This document shows positions 1 to 8,034 of a stretch of 64,000 bases of DNA, piece by piece. Where the stretch lies: assembly GCF_014058425.1 (NCBI RefSeq), contig NZ_CP049366.1:1922001-1986000 (forward strand). The letters are read 5' to 3'. Source of the stretch: Companilactobacillus pabuli. Lineage in GTDB: Bacteria; Bacillota; Bacilli; Lactobacillales; Lactobacillaceae. The position numbers and the translations under genes are program-made. How positions within the stretch are numbered: position 1 is the stretch's first letter; the number at the start of each line of letters is the position of its first letter. Below the pieces are notes generated by a model that was not told the DNA's origin, did not search any database, and worked only from the letters and a program-made list of their open reading frames with translations.

Positions 1-70
1 TTTTTATTAGTGTTCCATCGATTGGTGCCATCAGTTGATTTTGCTTTTTCTTTTTAAATATATTAAACAT
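1..70 (-). CDS. PTS sugar transporter EIIA, glucose family (N-terminal fragment)
   Basis: Only the first 23 codons are inside the window. The reading begins with a run of Lys after MFNIF and continues into LMAPIDGTLI, which matches the N-terminus of glucose-family EIIA proteins, where the domain starts with an APxxG motif. A ribosome site AAGGTG lies just before the ATG. It follows the MalY/PatB gene by 12 bases, so it is probably the last gene of the LicT-controlled operon and would pass phosphate to the EIIB domain encoded at 1295-2863. The rest of the protein is off the left edge. Confidence 0.7.
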   Translation of the reverse strand, partial: MFNIFKKKKQNQLMAPIDGTLIK

Positions 71-82
71 TTTCTCAACACC

Positions 83-1279
83 TTATTTAGTTAGTTTCAT
101 TCGAGCCCATTCTTTAGCCATGCGGTCCATAGACTCTTTAATAATTGCTTTGGAAGTTCCTAAATTAAATCTAAGAAAATCGTCTGCATTAGCAACATAA
201 TCATCACCAATACCGATAACGACCCCTGCATTCAAAGCCATATTCTTTGCAATGGTGTGCATATCAAACCCAGATTCTGAAACATCGACCCATGGTAGGT
301 AGGACGATTCCATTTTCATCATCTTCCATTCAGGAAAATCTCTTTTAAGTCTCGCTTCAAAAAGCTCTAAATTCTCTTTAATATATGACTCACACTGTAC
401 GAGCCACTCACCACAATCGTTATATGCAGTAATCATAGCAATTTGTCCAGGTACATTAGGGGAAGTAACTGAATTCCGTTGATATTGTTTCCTCAAGGCT
501 TCTCTTAAATTTTTATTAGGGATAATTGAATATGATAATTTAAGACCACCTAGATTAAATGCCTTATTTGGAGAAGTGAACATAACTAGATTTTGAAGGT
601 ATTTTTCTGGTAGTTGTAATGCTGAAACAAATTTTCCTTCCATGATATGCTCTGAATGGACTTCATCACTAACCATCACTACATTATTATCAAGACATAA
701 CTGAGCAATTTTAAGTAATTCATCATAACTCCAAATTCTTCCACTCGGATTATGCGGCGAACAAAACATCATGATTTTAGGTTTCTTAGTTTTCATTTTT
801 TGCTCTAACTTTTCAAAGTCAAGGTAATAGTTATCATCCTTTATTATCAAAGGTACCGTAATAACTTTACGATCATTATGTTCAGCCGCATATGCGAACG
901 GCCCATAAACTGGTGTATTCATAATTATAGAATCATCTGGTTGGGTAAGTGTCTGAACTAAACAATGCATATTAGGAACAGTCCCATACCCCAATGTAAT
1001 CCATTCCTTCTGAACCTTATTACCATGCTTCTTCTCTTGCCAATCAATAACACTTTGATACCATTTATCAGTTGAATATGTATATCCATAAGCACCATTC
1101 TCAGACATATTTTCTAAAGCATTTCTAATCTCAGGAGCGGCCTTGAAATCCATATCAGCAATCCACAATGGAATAAAATCTTCTGAAATACCTGGGAATT
1201 TACTGTTTACAATATTTTTATCCCATTTTCTAGCATTATCAATGGTTCTATCAGCAATAGTATCGAAATCATACTTCAA
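83..1279 (-). CDS. MalY/PatB-type PLP-dependent cystathionine beta-lyase / aminotransferase
   Basis: 398 aa, full length for fold-type I PLP enzymes of the MalY/PatB family, which cleave the C-S bond of cystathionine and similar thioethers. The N-terminus (YDFDTIADR, then IPLWIADMDF) is the family signature, and the PLP lysine is in TSPNKAFNLGG near residue 236, preceded by SDEVHSEH. It sits 16 bases after the PTS EIIBC gene, the same pairing as E. coli malX-malY, where MalY also acts as a modulator of sugar regulation. The substrate here is unknown. Fold and family are certain; the physiological reaction is inferred. Confidence 0.88.
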   Translation of the reverse strand: MKYDFDTIADRTIDNARKWDKNIVNSKFPGISEDFIPLWIADMDFKAAPEIRNALENMSENGAYGYTYSTDKWYQSVIDWQEKKHGNKVQKEWITLGYGTVPNMHCLVQTLTQPDDSIIMNTPVYGPFAYAAEHNDRKVITVPLIIKDDNYYLDFEKLEQKMKTKKPKIMMFCSPHNPSGRIWSYDELLKIAQLCLDNNVVMVSDEVHSEHIMEGKFVSALQLPEKYLQNLVMFTSPNKAFNLGGLKLSYSIIPNKNLREALRKQYQRNSVTSPNVPGQIAMITAYNDCGEWLVQCESYIKENLELFEARLKRDFPEWKMMKMESSYLPWVDVSESGFDMHTIAKNMALNAGVVIGIGDDYVANADDFLRFNLGTSKAIIKESMDRMAKEWARMKLTK

Positions 1280-1294
1280 AATAAGTCATCCTTT

Positions 1295-2863
1295 CTATAT
1301 TCCCATTTCTTTCTCTAGTCCATCTTTAACACTTTGAACCTGAGCACCATACACAACTTGAACGGCCTTATCTGCCTTTACTACGGCTAAAGCTCCCGAT
1401 TGTTTTAGTTTATCTTCATCAATCTTACTTGGATCATTTAACATAAGTCTTAATCTAGTAACACAATTATCTAATGAAGTAATATTGGCTGCTCCACCTA
1501 ATGCACCTAGAATAACTTTTGGATCATAAATACCGTTACCTTTAGTCATTACGGCTGCTCCATCGTCTTCTCTCCCTGGAGTCTTAACATTTTTCTTCAA
1601 GATATACCAACGGAATACGAAGAAGTAGATTGCAAACCAAATCAACCCAACGGGAATTAATAGCCACCATCTTGAACCCGGTTGTAGCCATCCAAATAGA
1701 ATCCAGTCAATAACACCACCATCAGTATTACCCATTCTAGCGCCGAGTAAAGCCATAACTGATAGGGACAAACCTTGCATAATTGTATGGAATACATAAA
1801 GAATTGGTGATACGAATAAGAATAGATACTCAGTTGGTTCTGAAATCCCTGAAACAAATCCAACTAATGCTGCAGAAATTAAAATACCTTTGATACGATC
1901 TCTGTTCTTGGATTTAGCAGTGAAATAAATTGCTAAACAAATTGCAGGTAGCCCGAACATAAATGTAGGCATGAACCCTTGTGATAAGAAGGCTGTAGCT
2001 TTTGGTGAAATAGGAACACCAGCATTTAATTCTGCATAGAAAACATTAAGTGCACCATGAACTGTTTTACCGGCTACTACTGCAGTACCACCGGCATCTG
2101 TAAATCTAATCATAGCTAACAAAATATGGTGTAATCCCATTAACTTCAAAACAGCTAAAGCCACACCATATAAGAATGGTCCAAATATTCCTGCGTTTTG
2201 AATTACATGACCCAAACCAATAATCCAGCTTTGAATAGTTGGCCATACAAATGGGACTCCCAATCCAAGAATTGAACAAATAATTACACTAATGATAGGA
2301 ATAAATCTAATACCGCCAAAGAAAGAAAATGCATCAGGTAACTTAATTTCTTGGTATCTTTCTAGCAGTGCATAAACAATCAAACCAACGAAGATACCAC
2401 CAATAACCCCCATTTCAAGCGTTTGAATACCTAAAACATTAGCTTGACCAACGGCTTGCATTTTCGATGGGCTAGCTAGTTTATCTTGTTGTTGCAACAT
2501 AAAGTTGATACCCATATTCAAGGCAATATATCCAGCAAAGGCAGATATTGCCCCAACACCTTTGTTCTTTTTAGCAAGTCCGAATGGAATTGCCATAGCA
2601 AACATTGCTGGTAAATAAGTAAATCCAAAACTACCCACGGTATTCATAAAACTAAAAATAGTAAATACTACTGGTATTTTAAAGAATGGTAATCTTTCCA
2701 TCATCGCAGGAGCAGTAAAGGAACTACCTAATCCCACAAGAATTCCCATCGCTGCTAAAGTAGCAATTGGAAACATAAATGATTTACCTAGATCCTGAAA
2801 GAAACCATAGATTTCAGTTTTTCTACTAGTTTTTTCTACATTCGTAGCATTCTTCTTACTCAA
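1295..2863 (-). CDS. PTS transporter EIIBC, glucose/maltose (MalX-like) family
   Basis: 522 aa from a TTG start. That start is chosen because GGAGG lies eight bases upstream (2873-2877); a longer frame to 2914 has no ribosome site and would run into the antiterminator hairpin. Residues 20-430 form a multi-spanning EIIC domain; the C-terminal EIIB domain carries the phospho-cysteine in DNCVTRLRL near residue 465. It imports and phosphorylates a hexose or glucoside; the sugar cannot be told from sequence. It has no EIIA domain, so the separate EIIA at the left edge is the likely partner. Expression should depend on LicT through the RAT/terminator just upstream. Confidence 0.9.
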   Translation of the reverse strand: MSKKNATNVEKTSRKTEIYGFFQDLGKSFMFPIATLAAMGILVGLGSSFTAPAMMERLPFFKIPVVFTIFSFMNTVGSFGFTYLPAMFAMAIPFGLAKKNKGVGAISAFAGYIALNMGINFMLQQQDKLASPSKMQAVGQANVLGIQTLEMGVIGGIFVGLIVYALLERYQEIKLPDAFSFFGGIRFIPIISVIICSILGLGVPFVWPTIQSWIIGLGHVIQNAGIFGPFLYGVALAVLKLMGLHHILLAMIRFTDAGGTAVVAGKTVHGALNVFYAELNAGVPISPKATAFLSQGFMPTFMFGLPAICLAIYFTAKSKNRDRIKGILISAALVGFVSGISEPTEYLFLFVSPILYVFHTIMQGLSLSVMALLGARMGNTDGGVIDWILFGWLQPGSRWWLLIPVGLIWFAIYFFVFRWYILKKNVKTPGREDDGAAVMTKGNGIYDPKVILGALGGAANITSLDNCVTRLRLMLNDPSKIDEDKLKQSGALAVVKADKAVQVVYGAQVQSVKDGLEKEMGI

Positions 2864-2890
2864 AATCTTTTCCTCCTTTTTACTAATTGA

Positions 2891-2964
2891 AAGCAAAAAA
2901 GAAGACAATACCAAATAATCAATAATATTGATTACAAGGTATTGCCTACTTAAAGTTACAAACC
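2891..2964 (-). promoter_or_regulatory. RAT antiterminator overlapping an intrinsic terminator
   Basis: Read on the minus strand, a 27-base segment at 2964-2938 begins GGTTTGTAACTT and ends TAGGCAATACC, close to the ribonucleic antiterminator consensus bound by LicT/SacT proteins. Its 3' part GGCAATACC also pairs with GGTATTGTC at 2912-2904 to form a terminator stem, with a nearly perfect inner palindrome and a T-rich tail. The two folds are exclusive, the classic arrangement for BglG-family control. It lies between licT and the PTS gene. Confidence 0.8.
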
Positions 2965-2965
2965 A

Positions 2966-3835
2966 CTATTTAAATAATCTTTTTATATGTAATGCTAGAT
3001 AGAGTTTCTCAGATGTATCCAAAGTGAAATTCATTTCATTTTGAAAATAATTTACAACGATTTCTAGAACCTTTTTTAACTTACGATTTTTTCTAATCAT
3101 TTCTCTATATAATTTTGCTTCGTAATCAGATAATTCATCATCTGTATTTTCAGTCCCCAATGACCATCTGACCAGTAAATATTTTAAATGGATTAGAAAT
3201 CTATTGTAACTAACACTATTTTTATCAAGTCTTATTTTTGAAGAAACTAAATCGCTAATCTCCTCAATCCTCTGTAATAAAATTTCAGTTTTGATTACAC
3301 CACTATCATCGTTATGGTTAATTTTGCTTTCAATCAAATGTATTGCAATAAATCCAGCTTCGTCATCCGGCATTTTCAAATTAGAAATCTCTTCAATATA
3401 TTTCAAACCTGCTTTGGCTGCCCCATACTCTTTTTCGTAAAGGACCCGCAAATCATTTAAAAAGGGATTTCCAATGTAAATACCGTCTTTCATTCTTCCT
3501 ACAGAAAAATAAATATGATCGGTTAAAGTAATTAATAGAAAATCATCATATTCATTGCCAGTGTACTCTTTTGCAATATCAATAATTTTGCTAGTGACTT
3601 TGAAATATTCATACGGCACTTTTTCTAACAGCTGATTAAATTGATCCATAAATTTCGAATTGTGACTGCTACTCTGCATCGTATAAACTTTGTCACTCTT
3701 TTGTAACTCATACGCCTGATTTTTCTTGTTGCTAAACCCTATACCTCTTCCCCAAATTAATTTTTCTGTATGGTTAGAATCCTCCGCCAAAAGCAAATTA
3801 TTGTTCAAAATCTGCCTAATGTACATGGATTTCAC
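2966..3835 (-). CDS. licT: BglG/LicT-family transcriptional antiterminator
   Basis: 289 aa, the normal size. Residues 1-58 form the CAT RNA-binding domain (start MYIRQILNNNLLLAEDSNHTEKLIWGRGIGF with one small N-terminal extension), followed by two PRD domains with conserved His residues (LTDHIYFSV; HLIES; LIHLKYL; ALHIKRL). When its sugar is available and the PRDs are suitably phosphorylated, the dimer binds the RAT at 2938-2964 and prevents termination before the PTS gene. The gene has its own promoter and a cre-like site upstream, so glucose repression by CcpA is likely. Confidence 0.9.
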   Translation of the reverse strand: MKSMYIRQILNNNLLLAEDSNHTEKLIWGRGIGFSNKKNQAYELQKSDKVYTMQSSSHNSKFMDQFNQLLEKVPYEYFKVTSKIIDIAKEYTGNEYDDFLLITLTDHIYFSVGRMKDGIYIGNPFLNDLRVLYEKEYGAAKAGLKYIEEISNLKMPDDEAGFIAIHLIESKINHNDDSGVIKTEILLQRIEEISDLVSSKIRLDKNSVSYNRFLIHLKYLLVRWSLGTENTDDELSDYEAKLYREMIRKNRKLKKVLEIVVNYFQNEMNFTLDTSEKLYLALHIKRLFK

Positions 3836-3850
3836 ACCACCAGTCTTTTT

Positions 3851-3899
3851 TGTAAACGCTTACGTTATGAACGATAGAGTAATAACGGCGTTATGTCAA
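3851..3899 (-). promoter_or_regulatory. licT promoter with cre-like site
   Basis: On the minus strand TTGACA (3899-3894) and TATCGT (3876-3871) are 17 bases apart. Downstream, at 3851-3864, TGTAAACGCTTACG matches the CcpA cre consensus except at the last base; its position just after the start point fits roadblock repression. The spacer also holds a 13-base palindrome, ATAACGGCGTTAT. Confidence 0.6.
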
Positions 3900-4024
3900 C
3901 TAATCATTTAGTTCGATTTTTTTATTTCTTTAATGGCATTTAATACCATGTATCTTTATACATTGACAATCATAGCTTTACAGCGAAAACCAGTTACATC
4001 TCCTAAAAATAAAAAGTTAATTAT

Positions 4025-4086
4025 TTTTAAACAAATAAAGAATCATAGTTATAACGATTATAACGCCACAACGCTAACTATGATTC
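4025..4086 (-). terminator. Intrinsic terminator after the interrupted dehydrogenase gene
   Basis: Perfect 12-bp stem GAATCATAGTTA / TAACTATGATTC (4040-4051 and 4075-4086) followed on the minus strand by a T-rich run. The 300 bases between 3836 and 4142 hold this hairpin and the licT promoter; I see no real gene there. Confidence 0.65.
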
Positions 4087-4142
4087 CCTCTTATATCCAT
4101 TTTAACAATATTTTCAATTAACAAAATTTATTAATTTGTATA

Positions 4143-5067
4143 TTACTCAGAAGTCTGTTCAGCTAATTTGCTTTTAATGAAATCAGCTGAATATTGCAAT
4201 TTATCCAATTCTTCTTGTGGCAAGTCCAATTGAACTTGTTTGATGACACCTTTTCTTCCAATAATAGCTGGAAATGATAAGTAAGTTCCATATTCTTCAC
4301 GATAATTAGAAACAGGCAATTCAATGTGAGCATCATTTAACACTGCCAAGGTCAACTTCACAGCTGCAGTTGAAATACCATAATTAGTATATTTCTTTCC
4401 ACTAAAGACTGTGAAACCGCCCATTCTGATATCTTCATTCAATTTATCAAGATCAAGACCATCTTCTTGAGCCCAGTCTTTAATGGAACGATCCATTACT
4501 TTAACGGTGGACCAAGCCGTAAATTGTGAATTACCATGTTCGCCCAAATTGTATCCTTCAACGGATCTTTGATCGACGTCTAGAGCTGCTCCAACAGCAC
4601 GTTTCATCCGAGCTGAATCCAACAAAGTGCCAGTTCCCATAACTTGATTCTTAGGCAAACCGGTGATTTTTTGATAAATCGAAACCATGACGTCGTTAGG
4701 ATTGCTAATTACAACAATGCATCCATGGAATTTTGTTTGCTGAATCTTCTTTGCTACATCAGTCACGGCATCACTAGTGAATCCTAGTTCCGCAAAACGA
4801 TCTGGTACTACTCGATCTTGTAACTTGATATTACCTACAGCCGAGATGATCACATCTGTATCATCCAATTGAGAGTAGTCATTCACGAAAATATTAGTAT
4901 GGAACGGCAAATTAGCCATTGCATCTTCAAAATCCAACGCATCGGATTTTACTTTCTTTTCATTCTTATCAATCAAAACTAAATCATCGACGAAACCACT
5001 AGCTACGATATAATGCGCACAGGCAGCTCCTACATTACCAGTTCCGATGATTGCTACTTTTCTAGTC
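4143..5067 (-). pseudogene. L-2-hydroxyisocaproate dehydrogenase, start codon split by an IS element
   Basis: The frame encodes an L-2-hydroxyacid dehydrogenase of the HicDH type ([16 protein letters not shown] Rossmann start, [23 protein letters not shown] active-site His) and is intact to its stop. It has no start codon in place: the bases before ACT AGA AAA are the end of a TnpB element. Joining TTTAT at 6464-6468 to base 5067 restores ATG ACT AGA AAA behind the ribosome site GAGAGG, giving 308 aa very similar to the intact paralogue at 6612-7523. So the coding sequence is complete except that AT of the ATG lies at 6463-6464, across the element. Weak translation from a later TTG at 4976 cannot be excluded but would lack the nucleotide-binding loop. 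Confidence 0.88.
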
Positions 5068-5200
5068 GTGAACTACATCGGCACTAAAGTACCGAGCTTC
5101 TAGGAACATTCCATACTTGCCAACTAGTATTTCAACCAGTTGGTAGAGGCTAGAATTATTTTACTAAGGCTTGTTCCAAGCCATTATTCAATATGTTTTT
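5048..5200 (-). ncRNA. Predicted omega RNA of TnpB copy 1, guide from the dehydrogenase gene
   Basis: In this family the 3' end of tnpB and the right end of the element are transcribed as the guide RNA scaffold, and the guide is the sequence just beyond the right end. Here the scaffold would cover about 5068-5200 with the terminal hairpin (loop TTTA), and the guide would be 5067-5048 (GACTAGAAAAGTAGCAATCA), the start of the interrupted gene. Boundaries are inferred from family knowledge, not seen directly. Confidence 0.45.
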
Positions 5201-6462
5201 ACTTGCATTGACATCACGATCATGATGAATACCACAACTAGGACAATCCCATTCTCTTATATCTAACCCATGTTTACCATCGTCGTAACCACAGTTGGCA
5301 CAGATTTGACTAGTTTTGAATGGATTAACAACCAGAAGTTTCTTACCGTACCACTCACATTTGTACTCAAGCATTAATCTTAACGATCTCCATGATTGAT
5401 TAGCGATAGCACGTGATAGGCTATGATTGCCAAGAAGATTTTTGGTTTTCAAATCTTCAATAACAATCAAATCATTATTTTCAACTAATTCACGAGTTAT
5501 TTTATGAAGGTAGTCTTTTCGTTGATCAGCTATCTTCTCACTATATTTAGCTACCATGAGTTTAGCTTTCATATAATTTGAATATTGTCCTAAAGACTTT
5601 GGATCAATTAGTCCAAATTTCTTTTTATACTGGATATCTTTTAGAGCTTGCGTACGTCGTCTAGCTAATCGTTTTTCCCAATAGTGTTTCTTTTTAGCTA
5701 ATTTTTTATCGAAACGAACAGTCCTGTATTTATTTCCATCTGAACAGATCACTAGGTCACAAACACCCATATCAAGACCGACAGACCTGTTTGTCTTTGG
5801 TAATTTAGTAATATCTTCACCAACCGTAAGAATGGCGTAATATTTGTTAGTTGATGATTTACGAATAGTCACGTACTTGATTACACTAGGAATTGATTTT
5901 TTGTTCTTATATTTCATTACTCCAAGTTTGGGTAATTTGATATAAGAATCATCAATGATTTCAACATTGTTATTAACAAATTTAGATTGATAACTTTGTT
6001 TTGGATATTTCTTACTTTTGAATCGTGGAAACTTACGCTTTTTACTAAAGAATCCTTTATAAGCTTCAAATAAATTTTTATTAGAAACTTGAAGACTAGT
6101 GCTTTCAGCTTTTTTTAGCCAAGTGTGTTCTTTTTTGAAAGTTGTTAAAATATAGTTCAAGTCGAATGCTTTTAAAGATTTCAAATCAGGATTATTTTCA
6201 TGACGTTTGATCATCATGTCTAACATATTGTTCCAAACAAAACGATTAGCGCCAAAATTATATTCAATCAGTTCTTTCTGGTAACCATCTGGATATATAC
6301 GTAGTTTGATACCTTTTAAGACCATATGAACCCTCCCCCATGATTTGGTATCGTAATTATATCACATAAGGGGAACATATGTTTGCGGAAGCACCTAAAA
6401 TCGCATAACTCATTGATTCATCACGGCAATAAATTACCGTGTTTTCTCAATTAGCGATTTTT
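5068..6462 (-). mobile_element. IS200/IS605-type TnpB-only element, copy 1 (1395 bp)
   Basis: Ends were set by comparing with copy 2 (55979-57373): both begin AAAAATCGC and end GATGTAGTTCAC and both are exactly 1395 bp. The left flank is TTTAT in both, with no target duplication, as expected for Y1-transposase elements. Subterminal hairpins at both ends share a TTTA loop (left stem CACGGTAA/TTGCCGTG; right stem TCGGTAC/GTGCCGA). Only tnpB is present, with no tnpA, so movement would need a Y1 transposase acting in trans. The insertion lies inside the ATG of the dehydrogenase gene. Confidence 0.92.
5156..6325 (-). CDS. tnpB: TnpB RNA-guided nuclease (OrfB), copy 1
   Basis: 389 aa. The N-terminal OrfB helix-turn-helix region (IEYNFGANRFVWNNML) is followed by a RuvC-like core: Asp in SVGLDMGVCDL near 185, Glu in IVIEDLKTKNL near 285, a four-Cys zinc ribbon (CANCG ... 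CPSCG) near 341-360, and the last Asp in HHDRDVNASKN. All catalytic residues are present, so the protein looks active. TnpB proteins are omega-RNA-guided DNA nucleases that help IS200/IS605 elements persist by cutting empty sites. It is about 96% identical to copy 2. A -10-like TATAAT lies about 35 bases before the start inside the element. Confidence 0.93.
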   Translation of the reverse strand: MVLKGIKLRIYPDGYQKELIEYNFGANRFVWNNMLDMMIKRHENNPDLKSLKAFDLNYILTTFKKEHTWLKKAESTSLQVSNKNLFEAYKGFFSKKRKFPRFKSKKYPKQSYQSKFVNNNVEIIDDSYIKLPKLGVMKYKNKKSIPSVIKYVTIRKSSTNKYYAILTVGEDITKLPKTNRSVGLDMGVCDLVICSDGNKYRTVRFDKKLAKKKHYWEKRLARRRTQALKDIQYKKKFGLIDPKSLGQYSNYMKAKLMVAKYSEKIADQRKDYLHKITRELVENNDLIVIEDLKTKNLLGNHSLSRAIANQSWRSLRLMLEYKCEWYGKKLLVVNPFKTSQICANCGYDDGKHGLDIREWDCPSCGIHHDRDVNASKNILNNGLEQALVK

Positions 6463-6504
6463 ATAAAATCAGCCTCTCAATCTATTAAAGAATTTCTGTT
6501 TGTG

Positions 6505-6520
6505 ACTGCCATTATACTCT
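6505..6520 (-). promoter_or_regulatory. -10 element of the interrupted dehydrogenase gene
   Basis: TATAAT on the minus strand at 6516-6511, upstream of ribosome site GAGAGG (around 6475). The -35 region is weak. After insertion, this promoter reads into the TnpB element instead of the dehydrogenase. Confidence 0.5.
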
Positions 6521-6568
6521 AATTTCATTAAAATAAAGTTAATAATATAAAATAATTAAATTTTGGCA

Positions 6569-6599
6569 TAAAAAAAGCCACTCTCTTTCGAGAATGACT
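6569..6599 (-). terminator. Intrinsic terminator of the intact dehydrogenase gene
   Basis: Stem AGTCATTCTC / GAGAGTGGCT with loop GAAA, then TTTTTTTA on the minus strand. Confidence 0.85.
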
Positions 6600-6611
6600 A
6601 AATTAAGAAAC

Positions 6612-7523
6612 TTATTTAAGATTTTTCTTGATGTAATCAGCTGAGTATTGCAACTTATCCAATTCTTCTTGTGGTAAGTCTAATTGTAATTGTTTCAAAA
6701 TACCTTCACGTCCTACAATTGCTGGATATGATAAGTAAACTCCGTATTCTTCACGGAAGTTAGACACTGGTAATTCAATGCGAGCATCATTCAAAATAGC
6801 CAATGACAATCTGACAGCAGCCGTTGAAATACCATAATTAGTGTAACCTTTACCATCAAAGACCGTGAAACCACCCATACGAACATCTTCATTGATCTTA
6901 TCTAGGTCAAGACCGTCATCTTTAGCAAGTTTCAAAATTGGTTGGTCCATCACTTTAACTGTTGACCAAGCTGTAAATTGAGAATTACCATGTTCACCCA
7001 AGTTATAGCCAGAAACTGATCTTGGGTCGACTTTGAAGGCTTTACCAACGGCACGCTTCATACGAGCTGAATCTAGCAAAGTACCGGTTCCGATAACGCG
7101 TTCCTTAGGGAAATCTAGCACTTGTTGATACAACGAAGTCATAACATCATTAGGATTACTAATTACGACCATGATGCCGTGGAACTTTGTTTGTTTGATC
7201 TTGGCAGCAACTTCTTTAACATCGTCACCAGTTGGTTTCAATTCTCCAAAACGGTTAGGATGGTCGCCACCGATCAACTTAATGTGACCTACAGCTGAGA
7301 TAATTACGTCAGCGTCATCTAATTGTGAATAGTCATTTACAAAAATATTAGTGTGGTAAGGAAGATTTGCCATTGCATCTTCAAAATCTAACGCATCAGC
7401 TTTGACCTTCTTTTCGTTTTTGTCGATCAAAACTAAATCATCCACAAATCCTCCGGCAACGATATAGTGAGCACAGGCTGCACCAACGTTACCCATTCCA
7501 ATGATTCCAATTTTTCTTGTCAT
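6612..7523 (-). CDS. L-2-hydroxyisocaproate dehydrogenase / L-lactate dehydrogenase family
   Basis: 303 aa from the ATG at 7523 (AGGA eight bases upstream; a longer TTG frame to 7544 is not needed). The sequence tracks L-HicDH of lactobacilli: [68 protein letters not shown], and catalytic His in [12 protein letters not shown]. It reduces branched 2-keto acids (and possibly pyruvate) with NADH, linking amino acid transamination to NAD recycling in the cytoplasm. It is the only working copy; its paralogue at 4143-5067 is broken. The leader probably spans the two repeats at 7583-7909, since the nearest good -10 (TATAAT) is near 7967 on the minus strand. Confidence 0.88.
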   Translation of the reverse strand: MTRKIGIIGMGNVGAACAHYIVAGGFVDDLVLIDKNEKKVKADALDFEDAMANLPYHTNIFVNDYSQLDDADVIISAVGHIKLIGGDHPNRFGELKPTGDDVKEVAAKIKQTKFHGIMVVISNPNDVMTSLYQQVLDFPKERVIGTGTLLDSARMKRAVGKAFKVDPRSVSGYNLGEHGNSQFTAWSTVKVMDQPILKLAKDDGLDLDKINEDVRMGGFTVFDGKGYTNYGISTAAVRLSLAILNDARIELPVSNFREEYGVYLSYPAIVGREGILKQLQLDLPQEELDKLQYSADYIKKNLK

Positions 7524-7582
7524 AAAAACATTCCTCACAGTCAATATTTTAGTTCTTTCTGAACTTCAGTTAATGTAATATT

Positions 7583-7747
7583 CCGTCCTCCATAGCAAAG
7601 AAAATTTGGCTGGAACGTAGTGGGCACGATTTTAAGCTTTTGCATAAACCAAGTGCGCAAAATCTCAAAATTCGGCCTTATTCTAAGCAACAAGTTGCTA
7701 AGAATAATTTCACTACTGAGCCAATTTTCTTTGCTATTCCGGACTAG
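7583..7747 (-). repeat. Palindromic interspersed repeat, copy 1
   Basis: About 165 bp, reverse orientation. Outer stem arms around CAAAGAAAATTTGGCT and AGCCAATTTTCTTTGCTA enclose two hairpins: one around CAACAAGTTGCT and one around GAGCTTTTGC / GCAAAATCTC. Nearly identical to copies at 10315, 50880 and 62153. Confidence 0.9.
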
Positions 7748-7792
7748 ATAGTGGTTCTGTTTTTAGTTTCAATAAACAATAAATGACGTTAT

Positions 7793-7909
7793 CTAGTCAG
7801 GAGTGACGGCTAAGTGAAAGGTCAAGCTTTAAGACAGTTCCTAGTTCTGGAATTGTCTTAAAGTTGTGCCCTGTACGTTCTAGCGTCCACAAAGCTGAAC
7901 AGACGACGG
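7793..7909 (+). repeat. Palindromic interspersed repeat, diverged short copy
   Basis: 117 bp starting CTAGTCAGG and ending GACGACGGA, the family termini. One long internal hairpin (TTTAAGACAGTTCC ... GGAATTGTCTTAAAG) replaces the usual two; CGTTCTAGC corresponds to the conserved CGTTCCAGC. It lies in the leader of the dehydrogenase gene. The 7545-8034 gap holds only these repeats, a -10 and the next terminator. Confidence 0.65.
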
Positions 7910-7992
7910 AATTTTAACCAAAATTCAAATAAAACCATATTTTCAATGGTTACGCTTTTATTATAACTGTTCCTTAAGTTTGTTTTGATTAG

Positions 7993-8030
7993 AAAAAAAG
8001 CCACTTTCTTAGAAGAAAATGGCTTTTTTA
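7993..8030 (-). terminator. Intrinsic terminator after ddl
   Basis: AAAGCCACTTTCTT / AAGAAAATGGCTTT hairpin with T-runs on both strands, directly after the ddl stop on the minus strand. Confidence 0.85.
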
Positions 8031-8034
8031 GAAA

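Noticed and set aside
3933-4121. 62-codon open frame upstream of licT
   Set aside because: Covers a terminator hairpin and low-complexity AT sequence; no ribosome site.
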